The notes: a model not told the origin generated them from the letters alone. A stretch of 64,000 nucleotides of DNA from DAOUJW01 sp965218945 (GCA_965218945.1 OZ244718.1:2542001-2606000); one strand, 5' to 3'; positions 53,768-63,715 are shown, numbered from the stretch's first letter. Numbers and translations are program-made.

Positions 53768-56700
53768 TCACGCCCCGCAGCGTTGTCATTATGACTTCCT
53801 CGCTGACAAAGCCATCGGGGTCTTCGTCCAGGGCCTCATCCATAGCCCGGCCTATGGCCGCGTCCTCCTCGTCGTCCGTCTGGTGAATCAGGCCCAGGCT
53901 CCGCTCAATGGCTGTGTCCTCCTCCCCAGTCAGCCCGTATAAGTCATAGACCAGCCGGTCAATCTCCCACTCCTGATGGCTAGTGTCCGCGTTCGGGTCC
54001 GCGTCCTTGGCAGCCAGGATGCGGTCTACGAGGTCGATGAACGGTGCTTGCTGTGCGGCGTCGAGTTGGGGGACAGGGATTCGCTCAACCACGAATCTCT
54101 TCCATTGAGTTAGGCCCATCCCTGTTGTCAGCCCCGTATGCCTGACAAACCAAGTGGTAAGTTGGCTGTTCAACACCGCGCAGAGGAACTTGAGGGAAGG
54201 GCCTGTGAGGATGAAGCCCTTGTCATTGCAGAACGTGTCTGTGTCAGAATAAGCGAACCTAGCCTCAGGTGCCATGTCCATCCAGAATAGCTTTTCCTTG
54301 GCGAACTCCGGGTAGTAGGCGCAGCTGCGGAGGTTGTAAGGCGTCCCGCCCTTGTCCTGCCGTCTCTCTAGCTGAGCGTAGAATCCGTCAAGGTGCAGCT
54401 TGACCGCTGGATAGTTGTTGACGTTTATACCAGGCACGTCTCCATAGCCGTTGTGGGTGTCAATCAGCCACCTACGCGCCCAACTCGCGCGGTAGCGCCG
54501 GATGTCCCGGCCGCGCAGGATGGGCTTGATGATGTCCGCGGAATTGCGGTCTGCGGCTACCAGCGCATCCTTCATCTTGTCATCGATGATGAACGCATTG
54601 TTGTAGCCGGTCAAAATGCCGCGATTGATCTTGATGTCCCACTCCGCCAGCGGCACGCCCGAGGCTCGCATCTTGTCCAGCATGCCCTGCTCTAGGAGAG
54701 ACAGGACGCTCCAGGGAGTGTCGCCATCGGGCCGCACGCGGCCCCACTGGTCTTCTTGAGGTGGGACTTCCTTGACGGCCAGACGGTCCATGTCGACGCC
54801 GGGGAAGGCATCGCTCTCGCCCCCAGTCTGCAGTACCAGCACCCCTGAATCAACTATGGCAGACTCGAACACGTCCTTACCCAACTCGAGCAACCTCAGG
54901 GGTGTGTGCCCTTCGGAAAAGTACCTGCGGGTGGTCTTGCCGTACTCGGCCTTCAGCCAGCTGTTGGAGGTGATGTAGGCCAGGAGGCCGTTGACAGGTT
55001 TGAGCGTCTGGCAGCCCCGCTCGTAGAAGAGCTGGTAGACGTCGCCTGTGCGGACGAAAGTTGCGTAGCCAGCGCTCTGGTACGTATCCGCCAAGAGTCC
55101 CCCTTGACCCTGGAGTTGCACATAAGGCGGATTGGCAATCGCTATGTCAAAGCCGGCGCGCTGGGCAAAGACCTCGGCGAAGTGCACCCTCCAGTCGATG
55201 GCCCCCGCGGGCGCGGGAGAGTCGGCTAGGGCCTCCCGGAGTTCGTCCTCAACTCCCTCTATCTCCCCCTTGAGCGCGTCCTTGCCCGTTGTGGCCTTCA
55301 TGTACCCGGCCTTGAGTTCCGCCAGCCGGACCGCCGTGCTCTCCGCCCTGTGGCGGAACAGATCGCCGTAGCTCTCCGCGCCGGGGTCCGGTCCCAGCAG
55401 GCTGTCGCCGCAGAGCGTCTTGAAGTCCAGGTTGGGCAGGGGAGGCGGCGTTTCGCCTTCGTACTCGATGGCCAGGGAGAGCCACAGGCGCAGCATGGCG
55501 ATGTTCACCGCAAAGTCGTCTATGTCCACGCCGTAGAGGTTTCGCTCGATGATATGCAGCTTCAGGTCGTAGAGGCCCTTGGGATCCACGCCCACGTTGA
55601 ACAGAGTCGTCTGAAGCTCCACCAGCTCCTGCATCATGCCCAGGAGGTAGGCCCCGGACCCGCAGGCTGGATCGACCACCGTAACCTCGTCCAGCGCCTC
55701 GGCCACCCTGCGGGCTGACGCCACTGACGAGATGCCGGATGTGTCACGCTCGTCCACGAAGCGGGAAAGGGCCTCTATCGCGACGCCGGTGTCCTGCCCC
55801 TCCAGGTAGCCCTTGAGCGCCTCGCGGCACATGAAGGAGACCACTGGGCGTGGCGTGTAGTACGCGCCGGAGTCGTGGCGGCCGGTGACCAGCTCCTCAA
55901 ACACCTTACCCAGCATCTCCGGGTCCACCGCCACTTCGACGTCGAAGGGCGTGGACTCCATCACGGTGAAGTTGAAGCGGTCGAAGAGCTCCGTGAGAAT
56001 CTCGGAAATGCACTCATCGGGAATGGCGATGCCTGTTCGAGCATCTTGGTCTGTCATGTCGAACAGGCCGCCGTTGAGGAAGGGCACGTCGCCGATGAGC
56101 CTTTGTGCTTCTGGCTCTGCCGTGACATCCTCGGAACGGTAGTTGTTCAATCCAGCAAAGAAGAGGAGACGCAGCCTGTCAACGTAGAAGTTCTTGCTCT
56201 CGCCCTCCGTGGCCCGGTAGTCGTGCCACAGGGCGTCCAGATAGTCCTTGTCTCCATTGAACGTGAGCCACCCCTTGCGGGACAGGAAGTAGACAAACAT
56301 GAGCCGGTTGAAGAGGGTCTGGACGAACCGCCGCCTCGCCTCCGAGTCGGCGGCAAAGCCGGTGACGCCCTCCTCAGCTGCCCTGAAGACTCGCTTGTAC
56401 TCAGAGAAGAAGTCTCTAGTGACGGGCTCAACGTCGAAGGCTTGGTCTAGGGCCAGCCGGATGATCCCGCTCTGCCGATGATTCCAGTAGATGTTGGAGA
56501 CCTGCTGGATTGCAGTACGACGAGGCAGGTCCCGCTCCACCACCATGCGGCGCAGGACTGGCCGTACACCTTCGAAGCTGGGATAGACGAGGTGCAGCTG
56601 GCTGGCAGAGGTGTTGGTGAAGACCAGGAGCAGGTCGTCGCCGAGAAGCTCCGTGACCCGTTTGGCGGCAGCGGAAGCCTCTCCCTTACGCACCCGGTCC

Positions 56701-56951
56701 GTCTCCGAGGTCTCCAGAGCGACGTACACCACTTGCACACCGTCCAGGGAGGCGATGCGTTCCGCCGAGGCGGGCAGGGTCACGTTGACCGGCGCTGCAC
56801 CGAGGTCCACCTGACCGGAGGCTGGATCAAAGTCCAGCACTTCGACGAACAGCGCGCGAACAGCCGCTCCTCGCTCCCTCGCAGGCGATTCGAAGATGCG
56901 CGCGATGCGGCCCTCTACCTCGACCGCGTCGTCTCGATTCCTTATGGGCAT
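53757..56951 (-). CDS. Eco57I-like N6-adenine DNA methyltransferase, type IIG/ISP-like
   Basis: 1064 aa. The catalytic methyltransferase domain has motif I DPACGSGAYLLG (427-438) and motif IV NPPY (607-610), the adenine-N6 signature. A FEELVTGRHDSGAYYTPRPV segment before motif I is the usual lead-in. The C-terminal 300 aa form a TaqI-type specificity region (IKINRGILTGYNNAFIID; KPILRGRDIRRY; YYPEFAKEKLFW; TGLTQWKRFVVERIPVP). The N-terminal 250 aa are alpha/beta but lack an evident PD-(D/E)XK site, so cutting may depend on other array members. Head of the minus-strand array and divergent from the XRE gene. Confidence 0.92.
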   Translation of the reverse strand: MPIRNRDDAVEVEGRIARIFESPARERGAAVRALFVEVLDFDPASGQVDLGAAPVNVTLPASAERIASLDGVQVVYVALETSETDRVRKGEASAAAKRVTELLGDDLLLVFTNTSASQLHLVYPSFEGVRPVLRRMVVERDLPRRTAIQQVSNIYWNHRQSGIIRLALDQAFDVEPVTRDFFSEYKRVFRAAEEGVTGFAADSEARRRFVQTLFNRLMFVYFLSRKGWLTFNGDKDYLDALWHDYRATEGESKNFYVDRLRLLFFAGLNNYRSEDVTAEPEAQRLIGDVPFLNGGLFDMTDQDARTGIAIPDECISEILTELFDRFNFTVMESTPFDVEVAVDPEMLGKVFEELVTGRHDSGAYYTPRPVVSFMCREALKGYLEGQDTGVAIEALSRFVDERDTSGISSVASARRVAEALDEVTVVDPACGSGAYLLGMMQELVELQTTLFNVGVDPKGLYDLKLHIIERNLYGVDIDDFAVNIAMLRLWLSLAIEYEGETPPPLPNLDFKTLCGDSLLGPDPGAESYGDLFRHRAESTAVRLAELKAGYMKATTGKDALKGEIEGVEDELREALADSPAPAGAIDWRVHFAEVFAQRAGFDIAIANPPYVQLQGQGGLLADTYQSAGYATFVRTGDVYQLFYERGCQTLKPVNGLLAYITSNSWLKAEYGKTTRRYFSEGHTPLRLLELGKDVFESAIVDSGVLVLQTGGESDAFPGVDMDRLAVKEVPPQEDQWGRVRPDGDTPWSVLSLLEQGMLDKMRASGVPLAEWDIKINRGILTGYNNAFIIDDKMKDALVAADRNSADIIKPILRGRDIRRYRASWARRWLIDTHNGYGDVPGINVNNYPAVKLHLDGFYAQLERRQDKGGTPYNLRSCAYYPEFAKEKLFWMDMAPEARFAYSDTDTFCNDKGFILTGPSLKFLCAVLNSQLTTWFVRHTGLTTGMGLTQWKRFVVERIPVPQLDAAQQAPFIDLVDRILAAKDADPNADTSHQEWEIDRLVYDLYGLTGEEDTAIERSLGLIHQTDDEEDAAIGRAMDEALDEDPDGFVSEEVIMTTLRGVNGD

Positions 56952-57059
56952 GCGTTAGCTTCTCCCGTTGTCCCGGGATTATGAGACTCTTCCCAATCAT
57001 ACTCTTGATTGCTGTTGATAATCAACTCAATATCAGCTACCCTGTAGGAGAGGTGTAGC

Positions 57060-57422
57060 ATGGATTTCCCAGAGCGTCTACGTTCATTGCGCAAGCAAGC
57101 CCAACTGAGCCAACGCGACCTGGCAGAGAGAATCGGGGTCGACTTCACTTACCTGAGCAAAATAGAAAACGGACGTGTCGAGCCTCCCAGCGAAGCGGTT
57201 CTGAAGGGGATCGCTCGAGAGTTGGCTGGTGAACTGAGCCGAAACGAGACTGATTTGGCCGACGAACTGATAACTCTGGCCGGGAAGATTCCCTCAGACT
57301 TGGCGGATACGCTCTCCCGAAATCCAGGCGCTGTCCAGTATCTGAGGTCTCTCGGCGATGACGTACAGTCACTGGCCGAGTGGCGGAGGCTGATACGGGA
57401 ACGGCAGTCAGACCAGCGATGA
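57060..57422 (+). CDS. XRE-family DNA-binding regulator
   Basis: 120 aa. A helix-turn-helix (RLRSLRKQAQLSQRDLAERI, then GVDFTYLSKIENGRVEPPSE) is followed by a helical tail. GGAGAGG lies about 5 nt before the ATG. It sits in the 108-bp divergent space shared with the methyltransferase and 78 bp before the nuclease-STAND gene, the position of an R-M controller or of a regulator of the defence pair. Confidence 0.9.
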   Translation: MDFPERLRSLRKQAQLSQRDLAERIGVDFTYLSKIENGRVEPPSEAVLKGIARELAGELSRNETDLADELITLAGKIPSDLADTLSRNPGAVQYLRSLGDDVQSLAEWRRLIRERQSDQR

Positions 57423-57500
57423 CAGCGAAGTATCTGCACACCCAGCAACCATGGGCACGACTTACAATCTCCTGAGAATATTTGGAGGAGCTACCGCGCT

Positions 57501-60500
57501 ATGCCGTTACCTGGCGGAGCAGCTGACAAGTTCGGCAATCGATACGAAGGGCGTTGGACCGTGGCTTGCCTGCTGGATGTCATGGACGAAAGGTCTGATT
57601 CGGTACGGCTAGAACCGCCCGGGCTCGAAGGGCAAGGGGCTGAGTTCTGGATCACGAAACAGGGTATCCGCGAGTACCACCAGGTAAAGCGACAGCACTC
57701 TAATGGGCATTGGACGCTCCACACGCTTGCAACCGAGGGAGTCCTAACCAACTTCATCACAAGGCTACAGAATCCATCGGTACGCTGCGTATTCGTTTCT
57801 GGCAACTCGGCAGGCCAGCTAGACGAGCTATCCGATAGGGCCAGAAGGGCGGCTTCATGGGAAGAGTATTACGAAGCATTCCTTAACGGCGATCAGTGGA
57901 AGAAGAGCTTTGGTCGTGTTCAGCATTCTGCCCCAGGCTTACAGGAGCAAGAGGTATATGAGCGGCTAAAGCGCGTCCACACAAGAACCATTGACGAGTC
58001 TTCTCTACTAACCACGATTGAGAGTCGTGTAACAACGCTGGTCAATGGCAGTGCCGCCACCATTATAGACGTTCTGGCCGAGATGGTTTCAGAGAGAGTG
58101 CACCATGAGCTCACGGTCCATGACGTCTGGAAGCACTTGGAGTCCAGGGGATTCAGTCGACGCCAGTGGGACCAAGACCCTCACGTTCTAAGTGCCATTG
58201 AGGAAGTGAACCAACGCTACCTTAGTCTCCTGCGCGATCAAGCCATCGGTCGTAGTGTGCTCCCACGCCAAGAAGTTCAGTCAGTTCAAGGTCGTCTTAA
58301 GGAGTCCACTGGAAAAACTGGAGTTCTGTTAACTGGAGAGGCGGGCATCGGGAAGAGTGGGGTGATGCTCCAAGTGGTTGAGGAACTGCTTGACGCTGGC
58401 ATTCCCGTAGTGGCGTTTCGCGCCGACCGGCTGGAACCCACACAGTTGCCGGATAGGGTCGGCGATCAGATTGGATTACCCGGCTCTCCTGCCAACGTCC
58501 TTGCTTCTGTGGCTCAGGGCAGGCACTGTGTCCTCGTCATAGACCAAGTGGATGCTTTGAGTCTCGCCTCGGGCCGGAATACTGACCTCTTCGATTGCAT
58601 CTATGAAATACTCCGGCAGGCGCAAGCTCATCCCAACATGCGTATCCTACTGGCTTGTCGCAAGTTCGATCTTGACAACGACCACCGGCTGCGCGGACTT
58701 ACGGAGTCAGATGGAATCGCTGAGGCCGTGGTAGTGGGGCGACTTCCGCATGAGACCGTCCATGAGGTTGTCTCCAAGTTCGGCTTGAATGCAGACTCGC
58801 TTAGTTTCAAGCAACGGGACCTGCTGTCGGTCCCACTGCATCTGAAACTGCTGTCAGAGTTGGTGGCGGATGTAGAAATCCGACGCTTGAACTTCGAGAC
58901 GGCTCAGGACCTGTATGAGAGGTTCTGGGTATACAAGCAACAAGTAATTCGAGAGAGGGTTGGGCAGCCAGTGCAATGGACCCAAGTGGTATATGGTCTC
59001 TGCGACTATATGCACGAGAGTCAAACTTTGAGTGCTCCGGAAGTCGTTGTGGAGGAATGGAGTAGCGACACTAGTGCGATGGTATCGGAGAATGTTCTGG
59101 TCCTCGAAAACAAGCGATACTCATTCTTCCACGAAGGGTTCTTTGACTACGCTTTTGCCCGGCGCTTTGCTGGAAGTCCCCAAAGCTTGCTGGACCTGTT
59201 GATGAGCGGCGAGCAACGCCTGTTCCGTCGGGCCCAGGTGCGACAGATTCTGCTTTACATGCGCGATACGGAATTTGATCGATACATCGACGACCTCAAA
59301 GAGGTTCTCTCCAGTCCTGACGTTCGATTCCACGTCAAACAGGTTGTCTTCGCCCTTTTAGCCGAACTCTCGGAACCTGTAGAGAGAGAATGGGACGTCG
59401 TATCCTGTTTTACTGGGAGAGACTTCAATGACTCCGTGACACGTCAGGCTTGGATAACTGTGCGCCGACCTACCTGGTTTCGGTTGGTGGATTCCTTGGG
59501 ACTAATGCAGCAGTGGCTGGATGACCCGGATGAGGCCTTTGTCGACCAGACTGTCTTGCTCCTTAGGGCAATCCAGAGAGAATTGCCTGACCGAGTGGCC
59601 GAATTGGTAGAACCGTACGTCAGCAAGTCAGAGCGCTGGAATGCCCGTCTATTCCATTTGGCAGTGTGGGGAGACTGGAGTCAAGGACGTCGCTTCCTAG
59701 AGTTGATGCTCCGGCTGATAGATGAAGGTGTCCTCGACGATGCTAGAGGCCCGATAGCGGTCAATAGCGACTTCTGGAGCCTCGTGTATGACTTGCAGTT
59801 CAGGAATCAGTCGTGGGGCTGCGAGGTAGCCGGACATTACTTCAACCGTCGACGTCGGCTGAGCCTAAACGCAGGGCAGCCTAATCCATTCGACCGCATC
59901 AGTGGCACAGTTCCAGAAAGCCAGATTGGTGAGCAAACACTGCTGAAGGTAGCCAGCGGTGCGCCGAAATCCTTTGTTCAGGAAGTCTTGCCATTCATGC
60001 TGGGGGTAATTGAGGATAATGCCGAGCAAGACACGGATGGCCTTCGGTTAGACCCCAATTGGTCCCGTCGGGTTTTCCAGAGTGTCTATAGCGTTAGTCC
60101 CGCTCTTTTGAGTGCGATGGAAACCGCTCTTTCAAGGACTGCCATTGAAGACACTGAATCGTATCGGTCAGTGATTGAACCCATTCTGGAATCTCCCTTT
60201 GAGACTGTTCAATACCTGCTCATAAGAAGCATGGCCTCTAATGGCTCTTGCTTCGCCGAAGAGGCGATTGACCATTTATGCCAAGAGCCGGAACGCCTCA
60301 AGACAGGTTACACGTCGGACTCGTTTGGCGCCACACGGCAACTCATTGAATCCGTGTCACCCTTTTGCTCAGTCCAAAAGCTAGAGCAATTAGAAACACT
60401 GTTGTTGGGGTATTACCCAGAATTTGAGAAGAGCAAAGAAGGTAGACATCTTTACGGTTATGCTCAGTTCTCTCTTCTGAGCGGGATAGCAGATACGAGG

Positions 60501-62009
60501 CGTTCGGAGAAAGCGGAAAGGCGTCTAGGAGAGCTGAGGAGGAAATTCGGCAAGCAGGAGCCGGATCCTCCTAGCCCAATGAGAACCGGGACTGTCCAGT
60601 CCCCAATACCTGAAAATGCAGCCGAAATGATGAGTAATGAACAATGGCTCGCCGCCATTCACCAACACGAAAGCGAACACGGGAACTGGCAGCAAGGGCC
60701 TTTTGTTGGAGGAGCATATGAGCTTGCGACTGTGCTGGAAAAGCAAGTAAGAAGAGACCCCGGGAGGTTCGCTGAGCTTGTATTGAGATTCCCTGACGAT
60801 GCCAATGTCTCTTATTTTGGGGCGGTTCTGCGGGGGATTAGCGACGCAGACTTAGACGCTGAGGTTGTCCTAAGGGTTTGTGAACGATGTCACCGAATTG
60901 ACGATGGCGAAGTGGGACGCTTCATCTGTGCACCAATCGCCAACCTGGGTCATGTCGTGTTGCCTTCCCGAGCTCTTGGCCTAGTGTCCTGGTATGCCTT
61001 TGAAGACCCTGATCCCAACGAAGAACTGTGGAGAACGCCCGCTACGCCACAGGGAGAGCCATACTACGGCGGTGGAATCCTCGAACATGGCATTAACACG
61101 GTACGCGGTAGCGCGGCTAGGGCAATGGCAAAACTCATTGAGGACGACCCAAATAGAGCGGCATACTTGCAACCTGTACTGGAGAAGATGGTACAAGACA
61201 CTTCAATCGCAGTGAGATCATGTGTATCCCAAGCTTTGATTCCCGTATTGCGATACGATCGAGACTTGGCGGTAGAACTGTTCCGGAGGCTATGCAACAC
61301 AGAAGATGTGTTGCTCCACACACCTTTCATAGAGCGGTTCATGTATTTTGCTCTGCAAACTCACTTTCAGGAGTTAGCGCCGATTCTGGAACGCATGGTC
61401 AATTCCGAAATCCCTGACGTGGCGTCTACTGGGGCGCGGCAAGCTTGTTTGGCTGCTCTGGACTTGCCGGAAGCCGCTGCCATAGCAGACCTCTGCTTGA
61501 GCGGGTCAGAATCTCAGAGAGTCGGCGCTGCTCAGGTAATGGCTGCCAACATCAAGGTAGCTACGTGTCGTTCGTATTGCGAGGATGCACTGGTTAGCAT
61601 GTTTAGCGATCCCAACGAAGAGGTCCGCTCTGAGGCTGCGAACTGCTTTCGCAGATTTGAAGGAGATGACCTTGGGGGGTATGAACACTTAATCGTCCAA
61701 TTTGTCCTCAGCGACGCGTTTCCGAAAAACCGCTTTCCCTTGTTGATAGCGTTAGAACGTACTACAGCCAAGCTTCCTGAAGTCACCTTGTCGGCTTGCG
61801 AAAGGTTCATTGAAGTTGCTGGGCTGGCCGCTGGGGATATCAGTACCCGTGAGGCAGGAGACGCGGATACCGTCATAAAGTTGACTCTACGCACTTACCA
61901 ACAGAGTTCTGACCACTCGATTCGAGCTAGGAGTCTTGACTTAATAGACAAGCTCATGGAGATCGGTGCCTATGGAATCCACGGTGCGCTCGAGGAAATC
62001 GATCGGTAA
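57501..62009 (+). CDS. Nuclease-STAND NTPase with long helical-repeat C-terminus (Avs-like)
   Basis: 1502 aa in three parts. N-terminal (1-150): a Cap4/Mrr-type nuclease domain (GNRYEGRWTVACLLDVMDE; Glu48 in GAEFWIT; Gln61-x-Lys63 in REYHQVKRQ), a PD-(D/E)XK-like site. Middle (260-560): a STAND/NACHT-type P-loop NTPase with Walker A GEAGIGKSG (279-287), Walker B VLVIDQVDAL (344-353), ILLACRKFDLDND and the helical RDLLSVPLHLKLLSEL and FFHEGFFDYAFARRF segments. C-terminal (600-1502): helical repeats of HEAT/TPR type (IADLCLSGSESQRVGAAQVM; PNEEVRSEAANCFRRF). Avs proteins have this order of effector, NTPase and sensor. GGAGGAG lies 7 nt before the ATG. The trigger is unknown. Confidence 0.88.
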   Translation: MPLPGGAADKFGNRYEGRWTVACLLDVMDERSDSVRLEPPGLEGQGAEFWITKQGIREYHQVKRQHSNGHWTLHTLATEGVLTNFITRLQNPSVRCVFVSGNSAGQLDELSDRARRAASWEEYYEAFLNGDQWKKSFGRVQHSAPGLQEQEVYERLKRVHTRTIDESSLLTTIESRVTTLVNGSAATIIDVLAEMVSERVHHELTVHDVWKHLESRGFSRRQWDQDPHVLSAIEEVNQRYLSLLRDQAIGRSVLPRQEVQSVQGRLKESTGKTGVLLTGEAGIGKSGVMLQVVEELLDAGIPVVAFRADRLEPTQLPDRVGDQIGLPGSPANVLASVAQGRHCVLVIDQVDALSLASGRNTDLFDCIYEILRQAQAHPNMRILLACRKFDLDNDHRLRGLTESDGIAEAVVVGRLPHETVHEVVSKFGLNADSLSFKQRDLLSVPLHLKLLSELVADVEIRRLNFETAQDLYERFWVYKQQVIRERVGQPVQWTQVVYGLCDYMHESQTLSAPEVVVEEWSSDTSAMVSENVLVLENKRYSFFHEGFFDYAFARRFAGSPQSLLDLLMSGEQRLFRRAQVRQILLYMRDTEFDRYIDDLKEVLSSPDVRFHVKQVVFALLAELSEPVEREWDVVSCFTGRDFNDSVTRQAWITVRRPTWFRLVDSLGLMQQWLDDPDEAFVDQTVLLLRAIQRELPDRVAELVEPYVSKSERWNARLFHLAVWGDWSQGRRFLELMLRLIDEGVLDDARGPIAVNSDFWSLVYDLQFRNQSWGCEVAGHYFNRRRRLSLNAGQPNPFDRISGTVPESQIGEQTLLKVASGAPKSFVQEVLPFMLGVIEDNAEQDTDGLRLDPNWSRRVFQSVYSVSPALLSAMETALSRTAIEDTESYRSVIEPILESPFETVQYLLIRSMASNGSCFAEEAIDHLCQEPERLKTGYTSDSFGATRQLIESVSPFCSVQKLEQLETLLLGYYPEFEKSKEGRHLYGYAQFSLLSGIADTRRSEKAERRLGELRRKFGKQEPDPPSPMRTGTVQSPIPENAAEMMSNEQWLAAIHQHESEHGNWQQGPFVGGAYELATVLEKQVRRDPGRFAELVLRFPDDANVSYFGAVLRGISDADLDAEVVLRVCERCHRIDDGEVGRFICAPIANLGHVVLPSRALGLVSWYAFEDPDPNEELWRTPATPQGEPYYGGGILEHGINTVRGSAARAMAKLIEDDPNRAAYLQPVLEKMVQDTSIAVRSCVSQALIPVLRYDRDLAVELFRRLCNTEDVLLHTPFIERFMYFALQTHFQELAPILERMVNSEIPDVASTGARQACLAALDLPEAAAIADLCLSGSESQRVGAAQVMAANIKVATCRSYCEDALVSMFSDPNEEVRSEAANCFRRFEGDDLGGYEHLIVQFVLSDAFPKNRFPLLIALERTTAKLPEVTLSACERFIEVAGLAAGDISTREAGDADTVIKLTLRTYQQSSDHSIRARSLDLIDKLMEIGAYGIHGALEEIDR

Positions 62010-62250
62010 GGACTGAGCTAGCTCTAGGCAACGAAAGAGGCCCCACACGACGTCATTCGGAAGAGGACATTGCAATGGCGTGGTGTTCTCTTCCACGTTC
62101 TCGGTATGGCAAGCCAGGCCAGCTCGGGGCTAGACATACGGCCGACCGACTCCGTTTCAGCTCCTTCTCCGGGCTGAACGTTCACTTGAACATCAAGAGG
62201 CTCGCAGGCTGAGGCTTGCGGCCCTTCGGCACCTCCAATCTAAACTTCAC

Positions 62251-63345
62251 CTAGTGCCCTGTATCCAAAGTACGCTGGCAAAAGCGGGCCACACTTGCTA
62301 GGATTTGGTCAGCGGTCTTGGTCCATACCAAGGGCTTGGGGTCTTCGTTGGTGACGTCCAGGTAGCGGTAGATGGCAGCCTCCAGTTCGGCGCTGCTCTG
62401 ATGCACTCCCCGGCGCAACTGCTTTTCGGTGAGCAGACCGAACCAGCGCTCCACTAGGTTCAGCCAGGAGGCGCTGGTGGGCGTGAAATGAATATGGAAG
62501 CGGGGCCGCTTGGCGAACCAGTTCCGGATCAGCGCCGTCTTGTGGGTGGCGTAGTTGTCGGCAATCAGGTGCACGTCCAACTCGGCGGGCACCGCGGACT
62601 CGATGGCATCGAGAAACTTGCGGAACTCCAAGGCCCGGTGGCGGCGGTGGCACTGGCCAATCACCTGGCCGGTCCTGGCGTCCAAAGCGGCGAACAGGGA
62701 CGTGGTACCGTGGCGCACGTAATCATGGGTGCGCCGTTCGGCCTGGCCCGGGCGCAGGGGCAAAAGCGGTCTGGTGCGGTCCAGGGCTTGGATCTGGGAC
62801 TTCTCGTCTACGCACAAGACCAGCGCCCGGTCCGGCGGGTTGAGGTAGAGCCCCACAATATCCCGCACCTTCTCAATGAAGAGGGGATCCGCCGACAGCT
62901 TGAAGGTCTCGGTGCGGTGAGGTTGCAGCGCGAAGGCACGCCAGATGCGACTCACCGTGTTGTGGCTCAGACCGGAACGCCGGGCCATGGCCCGGGTGCT
63001 CCAGTGGGTGGCGTCCTTGGGGGTGGTCTCCAAGGTCAACGCAATCACCCGCTCAACGTCGGCATCGTCAATCATCCTGGGGCGACCGCTGCGCGGTTGG
63101 TCCAAAAGGCCGTCCAGCCGTTGCTCCAAGAACCGGGACCGCCATTTGCCCACCGTGTCAATGCATACCCGCAACTCGGCGGCCACCGCAGTGTTGCTCC
63201 GGCCATCGGCACAGGCCAGAACAATTCTGGACCGCAGGGCCAACGCCTGGGCCGTTTTGGGCCGGCGGGTCCATTGTTCCAAGGTTTCCCGTTCGGCGCC
63301 GTCCAGGGCCAAAGGCGCCATTGGTCTGCCTCTGCCCATATTCAT
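62251..63345 (-). CDS. IS630-family transposase
   Basis: 364 aa. Helix-turn-helix domains at the N-terminus (ALALRSRIVLACADGRSNTA, VGKWRSRFLEQRLDGLLDQP) precede the DDE nuclease: LCVDEKSQIQ (first Asp), LIADNYATHKT (second Asp) and SWLNLVERWFGLLTEKQL (Glu). The IS630/Tc1-mariner group inserts at TA. The TAG stop overlaps the TA target at 62251-62253. No frameshift is seen. Confidence 0.95.
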   Translation of the reverse strand: MNMGRGRPMAPLALDGAERETLEQWTRRPKTAQALALRSRIVLACADGRSNTAVAAELRVCIDTVGKWRSRFLEQRLDGLLDQPRSGRPRMIDDADVERVIALTLETTPKDATHWSTRAMARRSGLSHNTVSRIWRAFALQPHRTETFKLSADPLFIEKVRDIVGLYLNPPDRALVLCVDEKSQIQALDRTRPLLPLRPGQAERRTHDYVRHGTTSLFAALDARTGQVIGQCHRRHRALEFRKFLDAIESAVPAELDVHLIADNYATHKTALIRNWFAKRPRFHIHFTPTSASWLNLVERWFGLLTEKQLRRGVHQSSAELEAAIYRYLDVTNEDPKPLVWTKTADQILASVARFCQRTLDTGH

Positions 63346-63420
63346 CCTCCTTTGGCCAGGTAATCAGGAGGATACACCATAGCCGGCAAACATGCGACTA
63401 ACTTTGGTTACACCACACTA
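62252..63420 (-). mobile_element. Complete IS630-family insertion sequence
   Basis: TA target duplications at 62252-62253 and 63419-63420 bracket terminal inverted repeats: left GTGCCCTGTATCCAAAGT (62254-62271) and right, read inward, GTGTGGTGTAACCAAAGT. Both ends share GTG..GTGTA.CCAAAGT with few differences. The transposase at 62251-63345 is intact and its stop codon is formed at the left end itself. The element may still be mobile. Confidence 0.85.
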
Positions 63421-63494
63421 GCAGCCCGTCCGAGAAACACTGTTTTCAGGTTGTAGGTATATGATGTGGGCAGTTCATTAGCGAGGAGCTGGCG

Positions 63495-63545
63495 ATGAGC
63501 AAGACTTATCTTCCCTACGATCCCGTGACCTTACCCCGAAGTTAG
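63495..63545 (+). pseudogene. N-terminal scrap of an IS1182/IS5-type transposase
   Basis: ATG at 63495 with GAGG upstream reads MSKTYLPYDPVTLPRS then a stop. The start M.K.(F/Y).PYDP is the usual beginning of IS1182 transposases. Only 16 codons remain. Confidence 0.55.
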
Positions 63546-63715
63546 CATCATTGGCTAGTACAGTCCAGCCAGGGTTGGAGTCTCAGTCATCACATCGTAG
63601 GCCGCCACACCATATCGGCATCCACGATGGCTGTGCAGCCACATCATCGCGGCTGGGCTCCGCGAAGACTGGGCTGGTTATAACCCGACTCTGATCCGCC
63701 TCGCCACAACCATCC

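Noticed and set aside
45838..56951. Reading the array as a DISARM or BREX system
   Set aside because: No DrmA/DrmB, PglZ or BrxL-like genes are present; only the methyltransferase-helicase pairing is similar.
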